Positions 1-7,930 of a stretch of DNA of 64,000 bases are shown in pieces. The notes below the pieces were generated by a model. That model ran no database searches. It saw only the letters and a program-made list of their open reading frames with translations, and was not told the origin of the DNA. Every line of letters starts with the position of its first letter. The first letter of the stretch is position 1. Source of the stretch: Streptomyces glaucescens (GTDB taxonomy: Bacteria; Actinomycetota; Actinomycetes; Streptomycetales; Streptomycetaceae); NCBI RefSeq assembly GCF_000761215.1, contig NZ_CP009438.1, positions 1,817,501 through 1,881,500 of the forward strand, given 5' to 3'. The position numbers were made by a program, and so were the translations under genes.

Positions 1-233
1 GCCGCGGGCTCATCCTGCACCGCCGGAGCTTTCGATCATCAAGGATGCCCAAGACAATCAGTATCCGGTATTAGACCCCGTTTCCAGGGCTTGTCCCAGA
101 GTGCAGGGCAGATTGCCCACGTGTTACTCACCCGTTCGCCACTAATCCCCACCGAAGTGGTTCATCGTTCGACTTGCATGTGTTAAGCACGCCGCCAGCG
201 TTCGTCCTGAGCCAGGATCAAACTCTCCGTGAA
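1..233 (-). rRNA. rrs: 16S ribosomal RNA, 5' end (partial)
   Basis: Read on the minus strand, this is the 5' end of 16S rRNA; the rest lies beyond the left edge. The universal bacterial 27F priming site appears as its complement at about 208-227, and the mature 5' end is placed at 233 because Streptomyces 16S begins with TCACGGAGAGTTTGATCC. The variable stretch after the priming site, with the conserved GCGGCGTGCTTAAC block at about 184-197, fits an actinomycete. A rrn operon should continue to the left with 16S, 23S and 5S in that order. Confidence 0.98.
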
Positions 234-616
234 TGTTTACCGGTAATCCGGTCGACACCACGAGAGCGGTGCGAGAGGAGGAATAGTCCCCTCGCACACA
301 GCGTCCTCGCTGTGTTTTTTCAAAGGAACCTCGACCATCGGTTGTCCGATGGACGGGGTATCAACATATCTGGCGTTGACTTTTGGCACGCTGTTGAGTT
401 CTCAAGGAACGGACGCTTCCTTCGTACTCACCCTCTCGGGCTTTCCTCCGGGCGCTTCCCTTCGGTCTTGCGTTTCCGACTCTATCAGATCATTTTCTCG
501 ATCCGATTCCCTGTCGGCGGGACGTCTCGGGCTTCGGGCTTTCGCCCTGCGGCCTTTCGACATTCACTACGTTAGCCCATTCCCTCGCCAGCTCATAATC
601 GGGCTTCCGCGGTTCT
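234..616 (-). promoter_or_regulatory. rrn operon leader and promoter region
   Basis: This gene-free interval lies directly upstream of 16S rRNA. It is less GC-rich than its surroundings and contains leader sequence typical of Streptomyces rrn operons, including the block around 350-410. Two hairpins lie just before 16S: arms 269-275/291-297, and arms 297-303/308-314 followed by six T on the plus strand. The first could belong to the RNase III processing region. A likely promoter -10, TAGAGT, is read on the minus strand at about 479-484, with a second possible promoter around 565-580. I see no clean -35 TTGACA, so the exact number of promoters is inferred from the family, which usually has several. 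Confidence 0.75.
393..406 (-). promoter_or_regulatory. rrn boxA antitermination element
   Basis: On the minus strand this reads CTTGAGAACTCAAC, matching the actinobacterial rrn boxA (core TTGAGAACTC) bound by NusB/NusE to let RNA polymerase read through the rRNA operon. It lies about 160 nt upstream of the 16S 5' end, as expected for a leader boxA. Confidence 0.8.
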
Positions 617-646
617 GAATTCAGACGTGCGGACACGTCGGAATTC
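617..646. repeat. 30-bp interrupted palindrome between mpg and the rrn promoters
   Basis: GAATTC arms at 617-622 and 641-646 enclose inner arms ACGTG and CACGT separated by CGGA, giving a nearly symmetric 30-bp element. It lies about 110 nt after the mpg stop codon and upstream of the rrn promoters. There is no T-run on the minus strand, so it is either a weak terminator for mpg or a protein-binding site upstream of rrn. Confidence 0.5.
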
Positions 647-754
647 ACCCCCGCCGAGGGGATGTCGCAAGTAGTGGGTTGTCCGCTCCGGCTGCTGTGA
701 TGGCAGTACCCGGTTCAGCGGCTCGGGCCACGTTACGGACTCGCGCGAGCAGAG

Positions 755-1396
755 TCAAGTGCGTCGCCGGCGGGGGACATGGGCCCGGTAGGGGCTCACG
801 GTCGGGTCGTCGGCGACCCAGAAGCGCCAGGGGTGCACGGCGCCCTCTCCGGAGACCCCGGTGCGCGGACCGTTGCGTACCTGGTCGGAGGGGACGGGCG
901 TGCCGGTCAGCATGCGAAGCGGGGTGTCGCCGGCGGTGCAGGCGTCGACGCCGTCCTGGGCGCGGTCCACGTCGAGGGCCGTGGCCAGGCGGGCCGGGCC
1001 TTTGGCCAGTTCCTTGTCGTTCCGGGCCGAGAGTCGACGGGTGCGCGCCAGCTCGGCACCCTCGATGATCTCCCCCGCGCGGAGCAGCACGGCGGCGGCT
1101 CGGCCTTCCGGTCCGCACACGAGGTTCATGCAGTGCCACATGCCGTAGGTGAAGTAGACGTACACGTGGCCGGGCGCGCCGAACATCACGGCGTTGCGGG
1201 GGGTGCGGCCCCGGTAGGCGTGGGAACCCGGGTCGTTCTGGCCGTCGTAGGCCTCGACCTCGGTCAGGCGCAGGGCGATCGGACCGTCCGGGGTGGTGCG
1301 TACGAGGATGCGTCCCAGGAGTTCCGGGGCGACCTCGAGGACGGGTCGGTCGAAGAACTCTCGGGGCAGGGGCGTACGGTCGGGGGTCGCGATCAT
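755..1396 (-). CDS. mpg: 3-methyladenine (alkyladenine) DNA glycosylase, AAG/MPG family
   Basis: This 213-residue protein is a monofunctional base-excision glycosylase that removes alkylated purines such as 3-methyladenine from DNA. The whole chain is one AAG fold (Pfam Pur_DNA_glyco), and its length is typical. Visible family motifs are LTEVEAY at about 44-50, which carries the catalytic Glu and the intercalating-loop Tyr region; [11 protein letters not shown] at 58-68; and [15 protein letters not shown] at about 79-93, lining the active site. The ATG at 1396 was chosen because the family match begins directly after it; upstream in-frame sequence is unrelated. The gene stands alone between the rrn promoter region and a divergent Spo0M-type gene. 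Confidence 0.93.
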   Translation of the reverse strand: MIATPDRTPLPREFFDRPVLEVAPELLGRILVRTTPDGPIALRLTEVEAYDGQNDPGSHAYRGRTPRNAVMFGAPGHVYVYFTYGMWHCMNLVCGPEGRAAAVLLRAGEIIEGAELARTRRLSARNDKELAKGPARLATALDVDRAQDGVDACTAGDTPLRMLTGTPVPSDQVRNGPRTGVSGEGAVHPWRFWVADDPTVSPYRAHVPRRRRT

Positions 1397-1490
1397 GCCG
1401 TCCGAGGGTAGTGCAGGGGGAGGGCGCGGAACCGGGGGCCGCCGGATCGCGTTTGTAGGGATCAAGGGTCCACTCGCTAGAGGGAGAGTC

Positions 1491-2273
1491 ATGCCGTTCA
1501 AGAAGCTGCTCGCGAGCCTGGGTGCCGGCGGGGCGTCCGTCGAGACGGTGCTGACCGAGGTCAACGTGGTGCCGGGCGGTGTCGTCCAGGGCGAGGTGCG
1601 GATCCAGGGCGGGTCCGTCAACCAGCAGATCGAGGCGCTGTCGGTGGGGCTGCAGGCCCGGGTCGAGGTCGAGGGCCAGGACACCGAGTACAAGCAGGAC
1701 ATCGAATTCACCAAGGTGCGGCTCGGTGGCGCCTTCGAGCTCCAGGCGAACGCGGTGCACGCGGTGCCGTTCACGCTGGACATCCCGTGGGAGACGCCGA
1801 TCACGATGATCGACGGTCAGGCGCTGCGCGGCATGGACATCGGGGTGACGACCGAGCTGGAGATCGCGCGGGCCGTGGACTCCGGTGACCTGGACCCGAT
1901 CAACGTGCACCCGCTGCCGGCGCAGAAGGCGATCCTGGACGCGTTCATCCAGCTCGGTTTCCGCTTCAAGAACGCGGACATGGAGCGCGGTCACATCCGG
2001 GGCACCCGGCAGAAGCTGCCGTTCTACCAGGAGATCGAGTTCCTGCCGCCGCAGCAGTACCGGGGGCTGAACCAGGTCGAGCTGAGCTTCGTGGCCGATC
2101 AGAACGCGATGGACGTCGTCCTGGAGATGGACAAGAAGCCGGGCATGTTCAGCGAGGGCAGCGACACGTTCCGGTCGTTCCAGGTGGGACTGAACGACTA
2201 TCAGGCGACCGACTGGGCGGCGTACCTCAACCAGTGGCTGTCCGAGGTCGGTTCCAAGCGGAGCTGGTTCTAG
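1491..2273 (+). CDS. Spo0M-type sporulation control protein (arrestin-like)
   Basis: The 260-residue product matches the Spo0M/SpoOM family (PF07070), cytoplasmic proteins with an N-terminal arrestin-like beta-sandwich that influence sporulation in Bacillus. The N-terminus [11 protein letters not shown] and the following [20 protein letters not shown] stretch are family hallmarks, and the C-terminal third has the conserved [12 protein letters not shown] segment. A purine-rich RBS at 1481-1488 precedes the ATG at 1491, so the longer in-frame extension upstream is not used. In Streptomyces the precise role is not established; a part in development is only inferred from the family name. The next gene follows after 40 nt on the same strand. 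Confidence 0.9.
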   Translation: MPFKKLLASLGAGGASVETVLTEVNVVPGGVVQGEVRIQGGSVNQQIEALSVGLQARVEVEGQDTEYKQDIEFTKVRLGGAFELQANAVHAVPFTLDIPWETPITMIDGQALRGMDIGVTTELEIARAVDSGDLDPINVHPLPAQKAILDAFIQLGFRFKNADMERGHIRGTRQKLPFYQEIEFLPPQQYRGLNQVELSFVADQNAMDVVLEMDKKPGMFSEGSDTFRSFQVGLNDYQATDWAAYLNQWLSEVGSKRSWF

Positions 2274-2313
2274 TCTCGGTACCCACGGACCGCAACGATC
2301 AGGAGGTACCGAG

Positions 2314-2853
2314 GTGACCGAGCTCAAGCGGCGGCCTCTCCCCCACGACTTCCACCCGCCCGTGCCGTCCTTCACGGTGACCAGCGACGACGTCGAGGAG
2401 GGCGCCACGCTGAAGGACGCCCAGGTCCACGCGAAGGGCAACACCTCGCCGCAGCTGCGGTGGGAGGGCTTCCCGGACGGGACCGAGAGCTTCGCCGTGA
2501 CCTGCTACGACCCGGACGCTCCGACCGGCAGCGGATTCTGGCACTGGGTGGTGTTCGACATCCCGGCCTCGGTGACCGAGCTGCCCGCGGGTGCCGGCAG
2601 CGGCAAGTTCGAGGGACTGCCCGAGGGTGCCGTGCACGCGCGCAACGACTACGGCACGAAGGACTTCGGCGGTGCCGCGCCGCCGCCCGGGGACGGGCCG
2701 CACCGGTACGTGTTCACGGTGTACGCGGTGGACCGGGAGAAGCTCGGTCCGGACGCGGACGCCAGTCCTGCCGTGGTCGGCTTCAACCTGCGGTTCCACA
2801 CCCTGGCGCGGGCCCAGCTGATCGGTGAGTACGAGGTGCCCGCCGAAGCCTGA
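2314..2853 (+). CDS. YbhB/YbcL family PEBP-like protein
   Basis: A 179-residue phosphatidylethanolamine-binding-protein fold protein of the bacterial YbhB/YbcL group. The PEBP signature is clear: [19 protein letters not shown] at about 69-87 holds the ligand-pocket Asp-Pro-Asp-Ala-Pro and the conserved HW, and [13 protein letters not shown] at about 128-140 holds the second conserved His/Arg. The GTG start at 2314 has a perfect AGGAGG at 2301-2306. Function in bacteria is generally unknown; E. coli YbhB and YbcL have no settled enzyme activity. It is co-directional with the Spo0M gene and is followed by a strong terminator. Confidence 0.93.
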   Translation: MTELKRRPLPHDFHPPVPSFTVTSDDVEEGATLKDAQVHAKGNTSPQLRWEGFPDGTESFAVTCYDPDAPTGSGFWHWVVFDIPASVTELPAGAGSGKFEGLPEGAVHARNDYGTKDFGGAAPPPGDGPHRYVFTVYAVDREKLGPDADASPAVVGFNLRFHTLARAQLIGEYEVPAEA

Positions 2854-2868
2854 GGTTCACCGGGCGTT

Positions 2869-2913
2869 TGCCCGCCGCTGGTCATGGAAGTGACCAGGGG
2901 CGGGCATTTTTAT
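2869..2913 (+). terminator. Intrinsic terminator after the PEBP gene
   Basis: Sixteen-nt arms at 2869-2884 and 2891-2906 pair with a single mismatch around a 6-nt loop, followed by TTTTTATT. This is a textbook Rho-independent terminator, unusually T-rich for this genome. Confidence 0.9.
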
Positions 2914-2996
2914 TGCGTTGTCCATCTCGGCGGGCCCGGCCAGAGTTGATCCAGCCCGCCGAGGGGTGGGCCGGTGCACACGGGAGGTGGGCTGGT

Positions 2997-3503
2997 ATGC
3001 GTGACACGCTGGTGCTGAACGCGAGCTTCGAGCCGCTGTCGACGGTGACGCTGAACCGAGCCGTCGTTCTGGTGCTCCAGGACAAGGCCGTCGTCGAGCA
3101 GGCCCACCCCGAACTGCGGATGCGGGGAGCGGAGGTCGACATACCGGCGCCCCGGGTGATCCGGCTGTGCAGGTACGTGAGGGTGCCGTTCCGAAGACAA
3201 GCGGCGTGGTCGAGGCGGGGCGTGCTGGCGCGGGACCGGCACCGGTGCGCGTACTGCGGCGGGCGGGCGACGACCGTGGACCACGTGGTGCCGCGGTCGC
3301 AGGGGGGCGGGGACACCTGGCTCAACACGGTCGCCTCGTGTGCGGAGGACAATCACCGCAAGGCGGACCGGACTCCGGAGCAGGCGGGCATGCCGTTGCT
3401 CGCCAAGCCGTTCGAGCCGTCGCCTGCGGATGCGATGCTGCTGGCCCTGGGACGGGACGAGTTCGAGGCGCTGCCCGAGTGGCTGGCGCTGGATGCGGCG
3501 TAG
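2997..3503 (+). CDS. HNH endonuclease family protein
   Basis: A 168-residue protein with a C-terminal HNH nuclease domain. The motif order is CAYCGG (about 83-88), TVDHVVPRSQGGG (about 92-104, containing the catalytic DH), then WLNTVASCAEDNHRKADRTP, giving the N and final H. The second zinc-knuckle pair typical of HNH proteins (CxxC) is reduced to a single Cys here, which is usual for this streptomycete subgroup. The N-terminal 60 residues (LVLNASFEPLSTVTLNRAVVLVL) are conserved in actinobacterial homologues found outside restriction systems. An RBS (GGGAGGTGG at 2982-2990) precedes the ATG at 2997. The natural substrate is unknown and no methyltransferase is nearby. Confidence 0.9.
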   Translation: MRDTLVLNASFEPLSTVTLNRAVVLVLQDKAVVEQAHPELRMRGAEVDIPAPRVIRLCRYVRVPFRRQAAWSRRGVLARDRHRCAYCGGRATTVDHVVPRSQGGGDTWLNTVASCAEDNHRKADRTPEQAGMPLLAKPFEPSPADAMLLALGRDEFEALPEWLALDAA

Positions 3504-3540
3504 AGCGTAGGGGCCGCGGGTCGTCCGTGGCCCGTCGCGC

Positions 3541-3574
3541 GGTTCCCCGCGCCCCTGACGGGGTGCGGGGAACC
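3541..3574. terminator. Hairpin built from the interspersed GTTCCCCGCGCCCC element
   Basis: GGTTCCCCGCGCCCC and GGGGTGCGGGGAACC form a nearly perfect stem around TGAC in the gap between convergent genes. It probably ends transcription from both sides. Its left arm is the same short sequence found in two further copies after tyrS (27416-27572) and in altered form at 21358-21390, so it is also a dispersed repeat. Confidence 0.7.
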
Positions 3575-3600
3575 GTTGTGCGTGCGGTGCCGCGGTGCTG

Positions 3601-4551
3601 TCAGTCGAGGGTCGGCTTCTCGCGGCGGTCCTGGGTGGAGGTGCCGTTGGCCCCGCCGGTGCCCGAACCGCCGCCGAGCCCGCCGAAGTTGCCCATGGCG
3701 CCGGACAGGCCCTTGAGGGCGTCGCCGATCTCGCTGGGGACGATCCAGAGCTTGTTGGCGTCGCCTTCGGCGATCTTCGGGAGCATCTGGAGGTACTGGT
3801 AGCTGAGCAGCTTCTGGTCCGGGTCGCCGGCGTGGATGGCCTCGAAGACCGTGCGGACGGCCTGGGCCTCGCCCTCGGCGCGCAGGGCCGCGGCCTTCGC
3901 CTCACCCTCGGCGCGCAGGATCTGGGACTGCTTCTCGCCCTCGGCGCGCAGGATCTCCGACTGGCGGACACCCTCGGCCTGGAGGATCGCGGCGCGCTTG
4001 TCGCGGTCGGCACGCATCTGCTTCTCCATCGAGTCCTGGATGGAGGTGGGCGGCTCGATCGCCTTGAGCTCGACGCGGTTGACGCGGATGCCCCACTTGC
4101 CGGTGGCCTCGTCGAGGACGCCGCGCAGCGCCGCGTTGATCTCCTCGCGGGAGGTCAGGGTGCGCTCCAGGTCCATGCCGCCGATGATGTTGCGCAGCGT
4201 GGTGACGGTGAGCTGCTCGATCGCCTGGATGTAGCTGGCGACCTCGTAGGTGGCGGCGCGCGCGTCGGTGACCTGGTAGTAGATGACCGTGTCGATGTTG
4301 ACGACCAGGTTGTCCTGGGTGATCACCGGCTGCGGCGGGAACGGCACGACCTGTTCGCGCAGGTCGATGCGGTTGCGGATGGTGTCGATGAACGGGACGA
4401 CGATGTTGAGGCCCGCGTTGAGGGTCCGTGTGTAGCGGCCGAAGCGCTCGACGATGGCCGCGCTGGCCTGTGGGATGACTTGGATCGTCTTGATCAGGGC
4501 GATGAAGACCAACACCACCAGAATGATCAGGACGATGATGATCGGTTCCAT
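3601..4551 (-). CDS. SPFH/band 7 (stomatin-like) membrane protein
   Basis: The 316-residue product is a stomatin/paraslipin-type scaffold: one N-terminal membrane helix (about 3-22), an SPFH domain (about 24-190), then a helical coiled-coil with an AEGxxxAxxLRAEGE-type repeat (about 195-250), and a Gly-rich tail. Such proteins oligomerise in the membrane, organise lipid microdomains and usually partner with an NfeD protein; the nfeD gene lies just upstream on the same strand. A start at 4551 places the membrane segment at the extreme N-terminus, as in the family, with GGGGAAG as RBS. Membership is clear; the partner process is unknown. Confidence 0.92.
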   Translation of the reverse strand: MEPIIIVLIILVVLVFIALIKTIQVIPQASAAIVERFGRYTRTLNAGLNIVVPFIDTIRNRIDLREQVVPFPPQPVITQDNLVVNIDTVIYYQVTDARAATYEVASYIQAIEQLTVTTLRNIIGGMDLERTLTSREEINAALRGVLDEATGKWGIRVNRVELKAIEPPTSIQDSMEKQMRADRDKRAAILQAEGVRQSEILRAEGEKQSQILRAEGEAKAAALRAEGEAQAVRTVFEAIHAGDPDQKLLSYQYLQMLPKIAEGDANKLWIVPSEIGDALKGLSGAMGNFGGLGGGSGTGGANGTSTQDRREKPTLD

Positions 4552-4680
4552 CGTCGCTTCCCCGTACCCTTCTCCGCCTCGGCTTGTGGAAGATCTTATG
4601 GTTGAGAAGATCTTGCTGGTCGAGTCTCGCAGACCGTCACCCGACTCGGGGGCTGTTCGGTCGAGTTGCGTCATACGAGG

Positions 4681-5112
4681 TCACATGACGATCGCCGTGG
4701 CCCCTTCGATGTCCACGACGTCGACCTCCTGGCCGACCTCGTAGGCGCGGCCGGTGTCGAGGGCCCGGGCCGACCAGACCTCTCCCGCGAGCTTGATGCG
4801 TCCGCCGGAGGCGTCGACGCGTTCCAGGACGACGGCTTGTCTGCCCTTCAACGCGTCGATGCCGCTGACGAGTTGGGGCCGCTGGGAGCGGTGCCGGGCC
4901 GCGATGGGGCGTACCACCGCCACGAGGGCGACCGAGACCGCGACGAAGACGAGTACCTGGACCACGATGTCGCCGCCGAGGGCGGCGGCGACGGCTGCGG
5001 CGACACCGGCCGCCGCGAGCATGCCCAGCTCGGGCATGGCGGTCACCACGAGCCCGATCCCGAGCGCTGCCGCGCCGACGAGCCACCACACCCATGCGTC
5101 GATGTCGTTCAC
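4681..5112 (-). CDS. NfeD family membrane protein
   Basis: A 143-residue short-form NfeD protein: an N-terminal membrane region with two to three hydrophobic segments (about 7-70) followed by the NfeD C-terminal OB-fold beta-barrel (about 80-143, LKGRQAVVLERVDASGGRIKL to the end). It lacks the ClpP-like protease domain of long NfeD proteins. It precedes the SPFH gene by 129 nt on the same strand, the classic nfeD-stomatin pairing, so the two products probably act together in the membrane. Confidence 0.88.
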   Translation of the reverse strand: MNDIDAWVWWLVGAAALGIGLVVTAMPELGMLAAAGVAAAVAAALGGDIVVQVLVFVAVSVALVAVVRPIAARHRSQRPQLVSGIDALKGRQAVVLERVDASGGRIKLAGEVWSARALDTGRAYEVGQEVDVVDIEGATAIVM

Positions 5113-5218
5113 ACGGCCATGGTAGGTCCGCGGGTCCCGCCGCCGACAGGGCGCGATCCCCGGAACGCGCCCTGCCGGTGGCGGTGTTGGCGGTGCGGCC
5201 CGGCGGGTGACGCGGAGG

Positions 5219-6016
5219 TCAGGCGAGCGGCAGGCCCTGGGCGGTCCAGCGGTCGCCGACCTGCTCGACGACGAGCGGGAGGCCGAAGCAGAGGGAGAGG
5301 TTGCGGGAGGTGAGTTCGAGCTCCAGGGGGCCCGCGGCGAGCACCTTGCCCTGGCGGATCATGAGGACGTGGGTGAAGCCGGGGGCGATCTCCTCGACGT
5401 GGTGGGTGACCATGAGCATCGAGGGGGCGATCGGGTCGCGGGCGAGCCGGCCGAGGCGGCGGACCAGGTCCTCGCGGCCGCCGAGGTCGAGGCCGGCGGC
5501 GGGCTCGTCGAGGAGCAGCAGCTCGGGGTCGGTCATCAGGGCGCGGGCGATGAGGGTGCGCTTGCGCTCGCCCTCGGACAGGGTGCCGAACTTGCGGTCC
5601 AGGTAGTCGGACATGCCGAGGCGGTCGAGGAAGGCGCGGGCGCGCTGCTCGTCGACGTCCTCGTACTCCTCCTGCCAGGCGGCCGTCATGCCGTAGGCGG
5701 CGGTGAGCACGGTCTGCAGGACGGTCTGGCGCTTGGGGAGCTTGTCGGCCATGGCGATGCCGGCCATGCCGATGCGGGGGCGCAGTTCGAAGACGTCGGT
5801 GCCGGGCCTGCCGAGGGTCTCGCCGAGGATGGTGGCGGTGCCCGTGCTGGGGTAGAGGTAGCTCGAGGCGACGTTGAGGAGGGTGGTCTTGCCGGCGCCG
5901 TTCGGGCCGAGGATGACCCAGCGCTCGCCCTCCTTGACCGACCAGGAGACCTGGTCCACCAGAGCCCGGCCCTCCCGGACCACGGATACGTCCTGAAGCT
6001 CCAGAACATCGCTCAT
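5219..6016 (-). CDS. ABC transporter ATP-binding protein
   Basis: A 265-residue single-domain ABC ATPase. Walker A GPNGAGKT lies at 37-44, the signature motif is LSEGERKR, Walker B LLLLDEP is followed by AAGLD, and the switch His is in MVTHH. The LSEGERKR signature and the C-terminal tail (about 220-265) resemble YlmA/ModF-type ATPases that often have no dedicated permease; no permease is adjacent here. GGGGAGA lies about 10 nt before the ATG at 6016. What it energises cannot be told from this window. Confidence 0.88.
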   Translation of the reverse strand: MSDVLELQDVSVVREGRALVDQVSWSVKEGERWVILGPNGAGKTTLLNVASSYLYPSTGTATILGETLGRPGTDVFELRPRIGMAGIAMADKLPKRQTVLQTVLTAAYGMTAAWQEEYEDVDEQRARAFLDRLGMSDYLDRKFGTLSEGERKRTLIARALMTDPELLLLDEPAAGLDLGGREDLVRRLGRLARDPIAPSMLMVTHHVEEIAPGFTHVLMIRQGKVLAAGPLELELTSRNLSLCFGLPLVVEQVGDRWTAQGLPLA

Positions 6017-6167
6017 GAGCGCGTTGTCTCCCCTTGCAGTGTCGCCGGTCTCGGCTGTCGCGTACGCCTGTGGCTCGGTCGGTCGCGCCGGTGGGCGCAG
6101 CCCTCCATGAAATCTACGCCACCGGTCGACCCGGACATTCCCTCGGTCTGGTCCTTAGGGTGGGGGC

Positions 6168-6956
6168 ATGCTCACGGAACCGCGCTCTGGACGCCTCGCC
6201 GCTTGGGGAAATGCCCTTCTTGCCGGACTTGTCTCACCGGATGACGCCGCGCTCGCCGTCGTCGGGGACGATGCCGTCCATCGGGTGGCGGGGCTGCCGG
6301 GAGAGCCGGCGCCCGTGGGGCTCACGCTGGCGCTGGGGCGGCTGCGGGCGCTGGGGGCCACGGGCCTGCGGGTCGCGCTGCCGGCGCCGGGGCATCCGCT
6401 GGGGCTGAGCGGACCGCCGGAGTTCAACGCGCGGGCGCTGGACGCCGAGGAGGCGGTGATCTGTCACGGCGCCGCGCTGGGGATGGTGCCGGAGGTGTCC
6501 GAGGCGGGACCCGAGGGCGATCTGCACGTGGAGGTCGTCTGGCACTGTCTGCCGGTGCGGGAGGCGCCGCCGGCCGACGTGCCCTCGCTGGGCGAGGCGG
6601 AGCGGGAGCTGGCGGAGGCGCTGCGGGAGGCGACGGAGGTCCTGACGCGGCTGGACGTGGCCGCTTCGGGGCCGGTCGCCGAGGCGGCCGTCGACGCGTA
6701 CCGGGCGCGCGCCGAGCGGGGGCGGGAGGTGCTGGCGCCGGGGTACCCGCCGCGGGCGGTGCGGGTGCTGGAGCTGGCGCAGCGGATCGGCGCGCTGATC
6801 GCGGTGGCGTCCGAGAACGGGCACGGGGGCGCGGTGAGCGCCGCGGAGATGGCCGCTCGGGCGCAGGCGCTGCGGCCGGTGGAGCGGACGGCGCGGCGGG
6901 CACAGGTCGCGGCGTACAACGCGATGGTGGAGGAGCGGGAGCGCGGGACGCGCTGA
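6168..6956 (+). CDS. Conserved actinobacterial hypothetical protein
   Basis: A 262-residue soluble protein that I do not recognise as a named family. It is Ala/Glu-rich with no signal peptide or membrane segment. The first 100 residues look like an alpha/beta domain (VRVALPAPGHPLGLSGPPEFN), the second half is largely helical with heptad-like Glu/Arg spacing (about 140-255). The start at 6168 has a G-rich stretch immediately before it and a TAGGGT -10-like hexamer at about 6156-6161, so the transcript leader may be very short. In the syntenic S. coelicolor block a similar hypothetical lies beside the same two-component genes. Function unknown. Confidence 0.75.
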   Translation: MLTEPRSGRLAAWGNALLAGLVSPDDAALAVVGDDAVHRVAGLPGEPAPVGLTLALGRLRALGATGLRVALPAPGHPLGLSGPPEFNARALDAEEAVICHGAALGMVPEVSEAGPEGDLHVEVVWHCLPVREAPPADVPSLGEAERELAEALREATEVLTRLDVAASGPVAEAAVDAYRARAERGREVLAPGYPPRAVRVLELAQRIGALIAVASENGHGGAVSAAEMAARAQALRPVERTARRAQVAAYNAMVEERERGTR

Positions 6957-7010
6957 GCGGGCGGTGCGTGGGGCCGGTGGGGCGCCCAGGCCGCCGCGCC
7001 GGCGGGGCAC

Positions 7011-7101
7011 GGTGCCGGTGAGCGGGGTGCCGGTGAGCGGGGTGCCGGTGAGCTGGGGGCCCGGTGACGGGGTGCTCGGTGAGCTGGGGGCCGGTGAGCT
7101 G
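7011..7101. repeat. 15-bp tandem minisatellite (about six copies)
   Basis: Units of GGTGCCGGTGAGCGG start at 7011, 7026 and 7041, followed by three diverged 15- to 16-bp units to 7101; a further isolated copy lies at about 7134-7149. The array sits in the 332-bp gap between convergent genes (6957-7288), and I see no gene or clear terminator in that gap. Confidence 0.85.
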
Positions 7102-7288
7102 GATGTTCGCTGGGCGGCGCGCCGGTAGGGCAAGGTGCCCGTGAGCGGGGCGCCGGCAGGGCTCGATGCCGGGCGGGCGACATGCCACAGGGCGGAGACG
7201 GGCGGGAGACGGGGACCGGCACCGGACAAGGACGCGTCGGTCGTCGGCGATTCCCCGCCGGCGTTCGCGGCGCCGCGCTCGGGGCTGT

Positions 7289-7930
7289 TCAGCCCGTGAG
7301 GCCGTGGCGGACGGCCCACAGGGCGGCCTGGGTGCGGTCGGCCAGGTCCAGCTTCATCAGGATGTTGGAGACGTGGGTCTTGACGGTCTTCTCGGAGAGC
7401 ACCAGGGCCCGTGCGATCTCCCGGTTGGAGCGGCCGTCGGCGATCAGGCCCAGCACCTCGCGCTCCCGCTCGGTGAGCGACCCGGCTCTGCCCTGGCCGG
7501 AGGCCGCGTCCTCCTGGGACAGCAGGGCGCCCGCCACCTCCGGCTGGAGCAGGATGTGCCCGGCGTGCACCGAGCGGATGGCACCGGCGAGGGCGTCGGG
7601 ATCCACGTCCTTGTAGACGTACCCTGCGGCGCCGGCGCGCAGGGCCGGGACCACCGTGCGCTGCTCGGTGAAGCTGGTGACGATCAGCACGCGCGCGGGG
7701 TTGTCCAGTTCCCGCAGTCTGCGCAGCGCCTCGACGCCGTCCATGCCCGGCATCTTGACGTCCATGAGCACGACGTCGGGTCGCAGTTCCTCGGCGCGCT
7801 CGACGCCCTCCGCGCCGTCGGCTGCCTCGCCGACGACCTCTATGTCGTCCTGCACCTCCAGGAAGGTGCGCAGGCCCCGGCGGACCACCTGGTGGTCGTC
7901 GACGAGCAGCACCTTGATTGCGTCAGCCAC
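7289..7930 (-). CDS. NarL/LuxR-family response regulator
   Basis: A 213-residue DNA-binding response regulator. The receiver domain (about 5-120) has the acidic pair DD at 11-12, the phospho-acceptor Asp57 in VLMDVKMPG, and the Thr/Lys switch residues (VTSF, YKD). A LuxR-type helix-turn-helix occupies about 150-210 (LTEREREVLGLIADGRSNREIA). Its start codon overlaps the end of the histidine kinase gene by 8 nt, so the pair is translationally coupled and is surely a cognate system. Target genes are not visible; no obvious stimulus gene is next to it. Confidence 0.95.
   Translation of the reverse strand: MADAIKVLLVDDHQVVRRGLRTFLEVQDDIEVVGEAADGAEGVERAEELRPDVVLMDVKMPGMDGVEALRRLRELDNPARVLIVTSFTEQRTVVPALRAGAAGYVYKDVDPDALAGAIRSVHAGHILLQPEVAGALLSQEDAASGQGRAGSLTEREREVLGLIADGRSNREIARALVLSEKTVKTHVSNILMKLDLADRTQAALWAVRHGLTG

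Noticed and set aside
645..2444. Long minus-strand frame covering mpg, spo0M and rrn flank
   Set aside because: It is a shadow of real genes in other frames; composition is Arg/His/Leu-rich without any domain.
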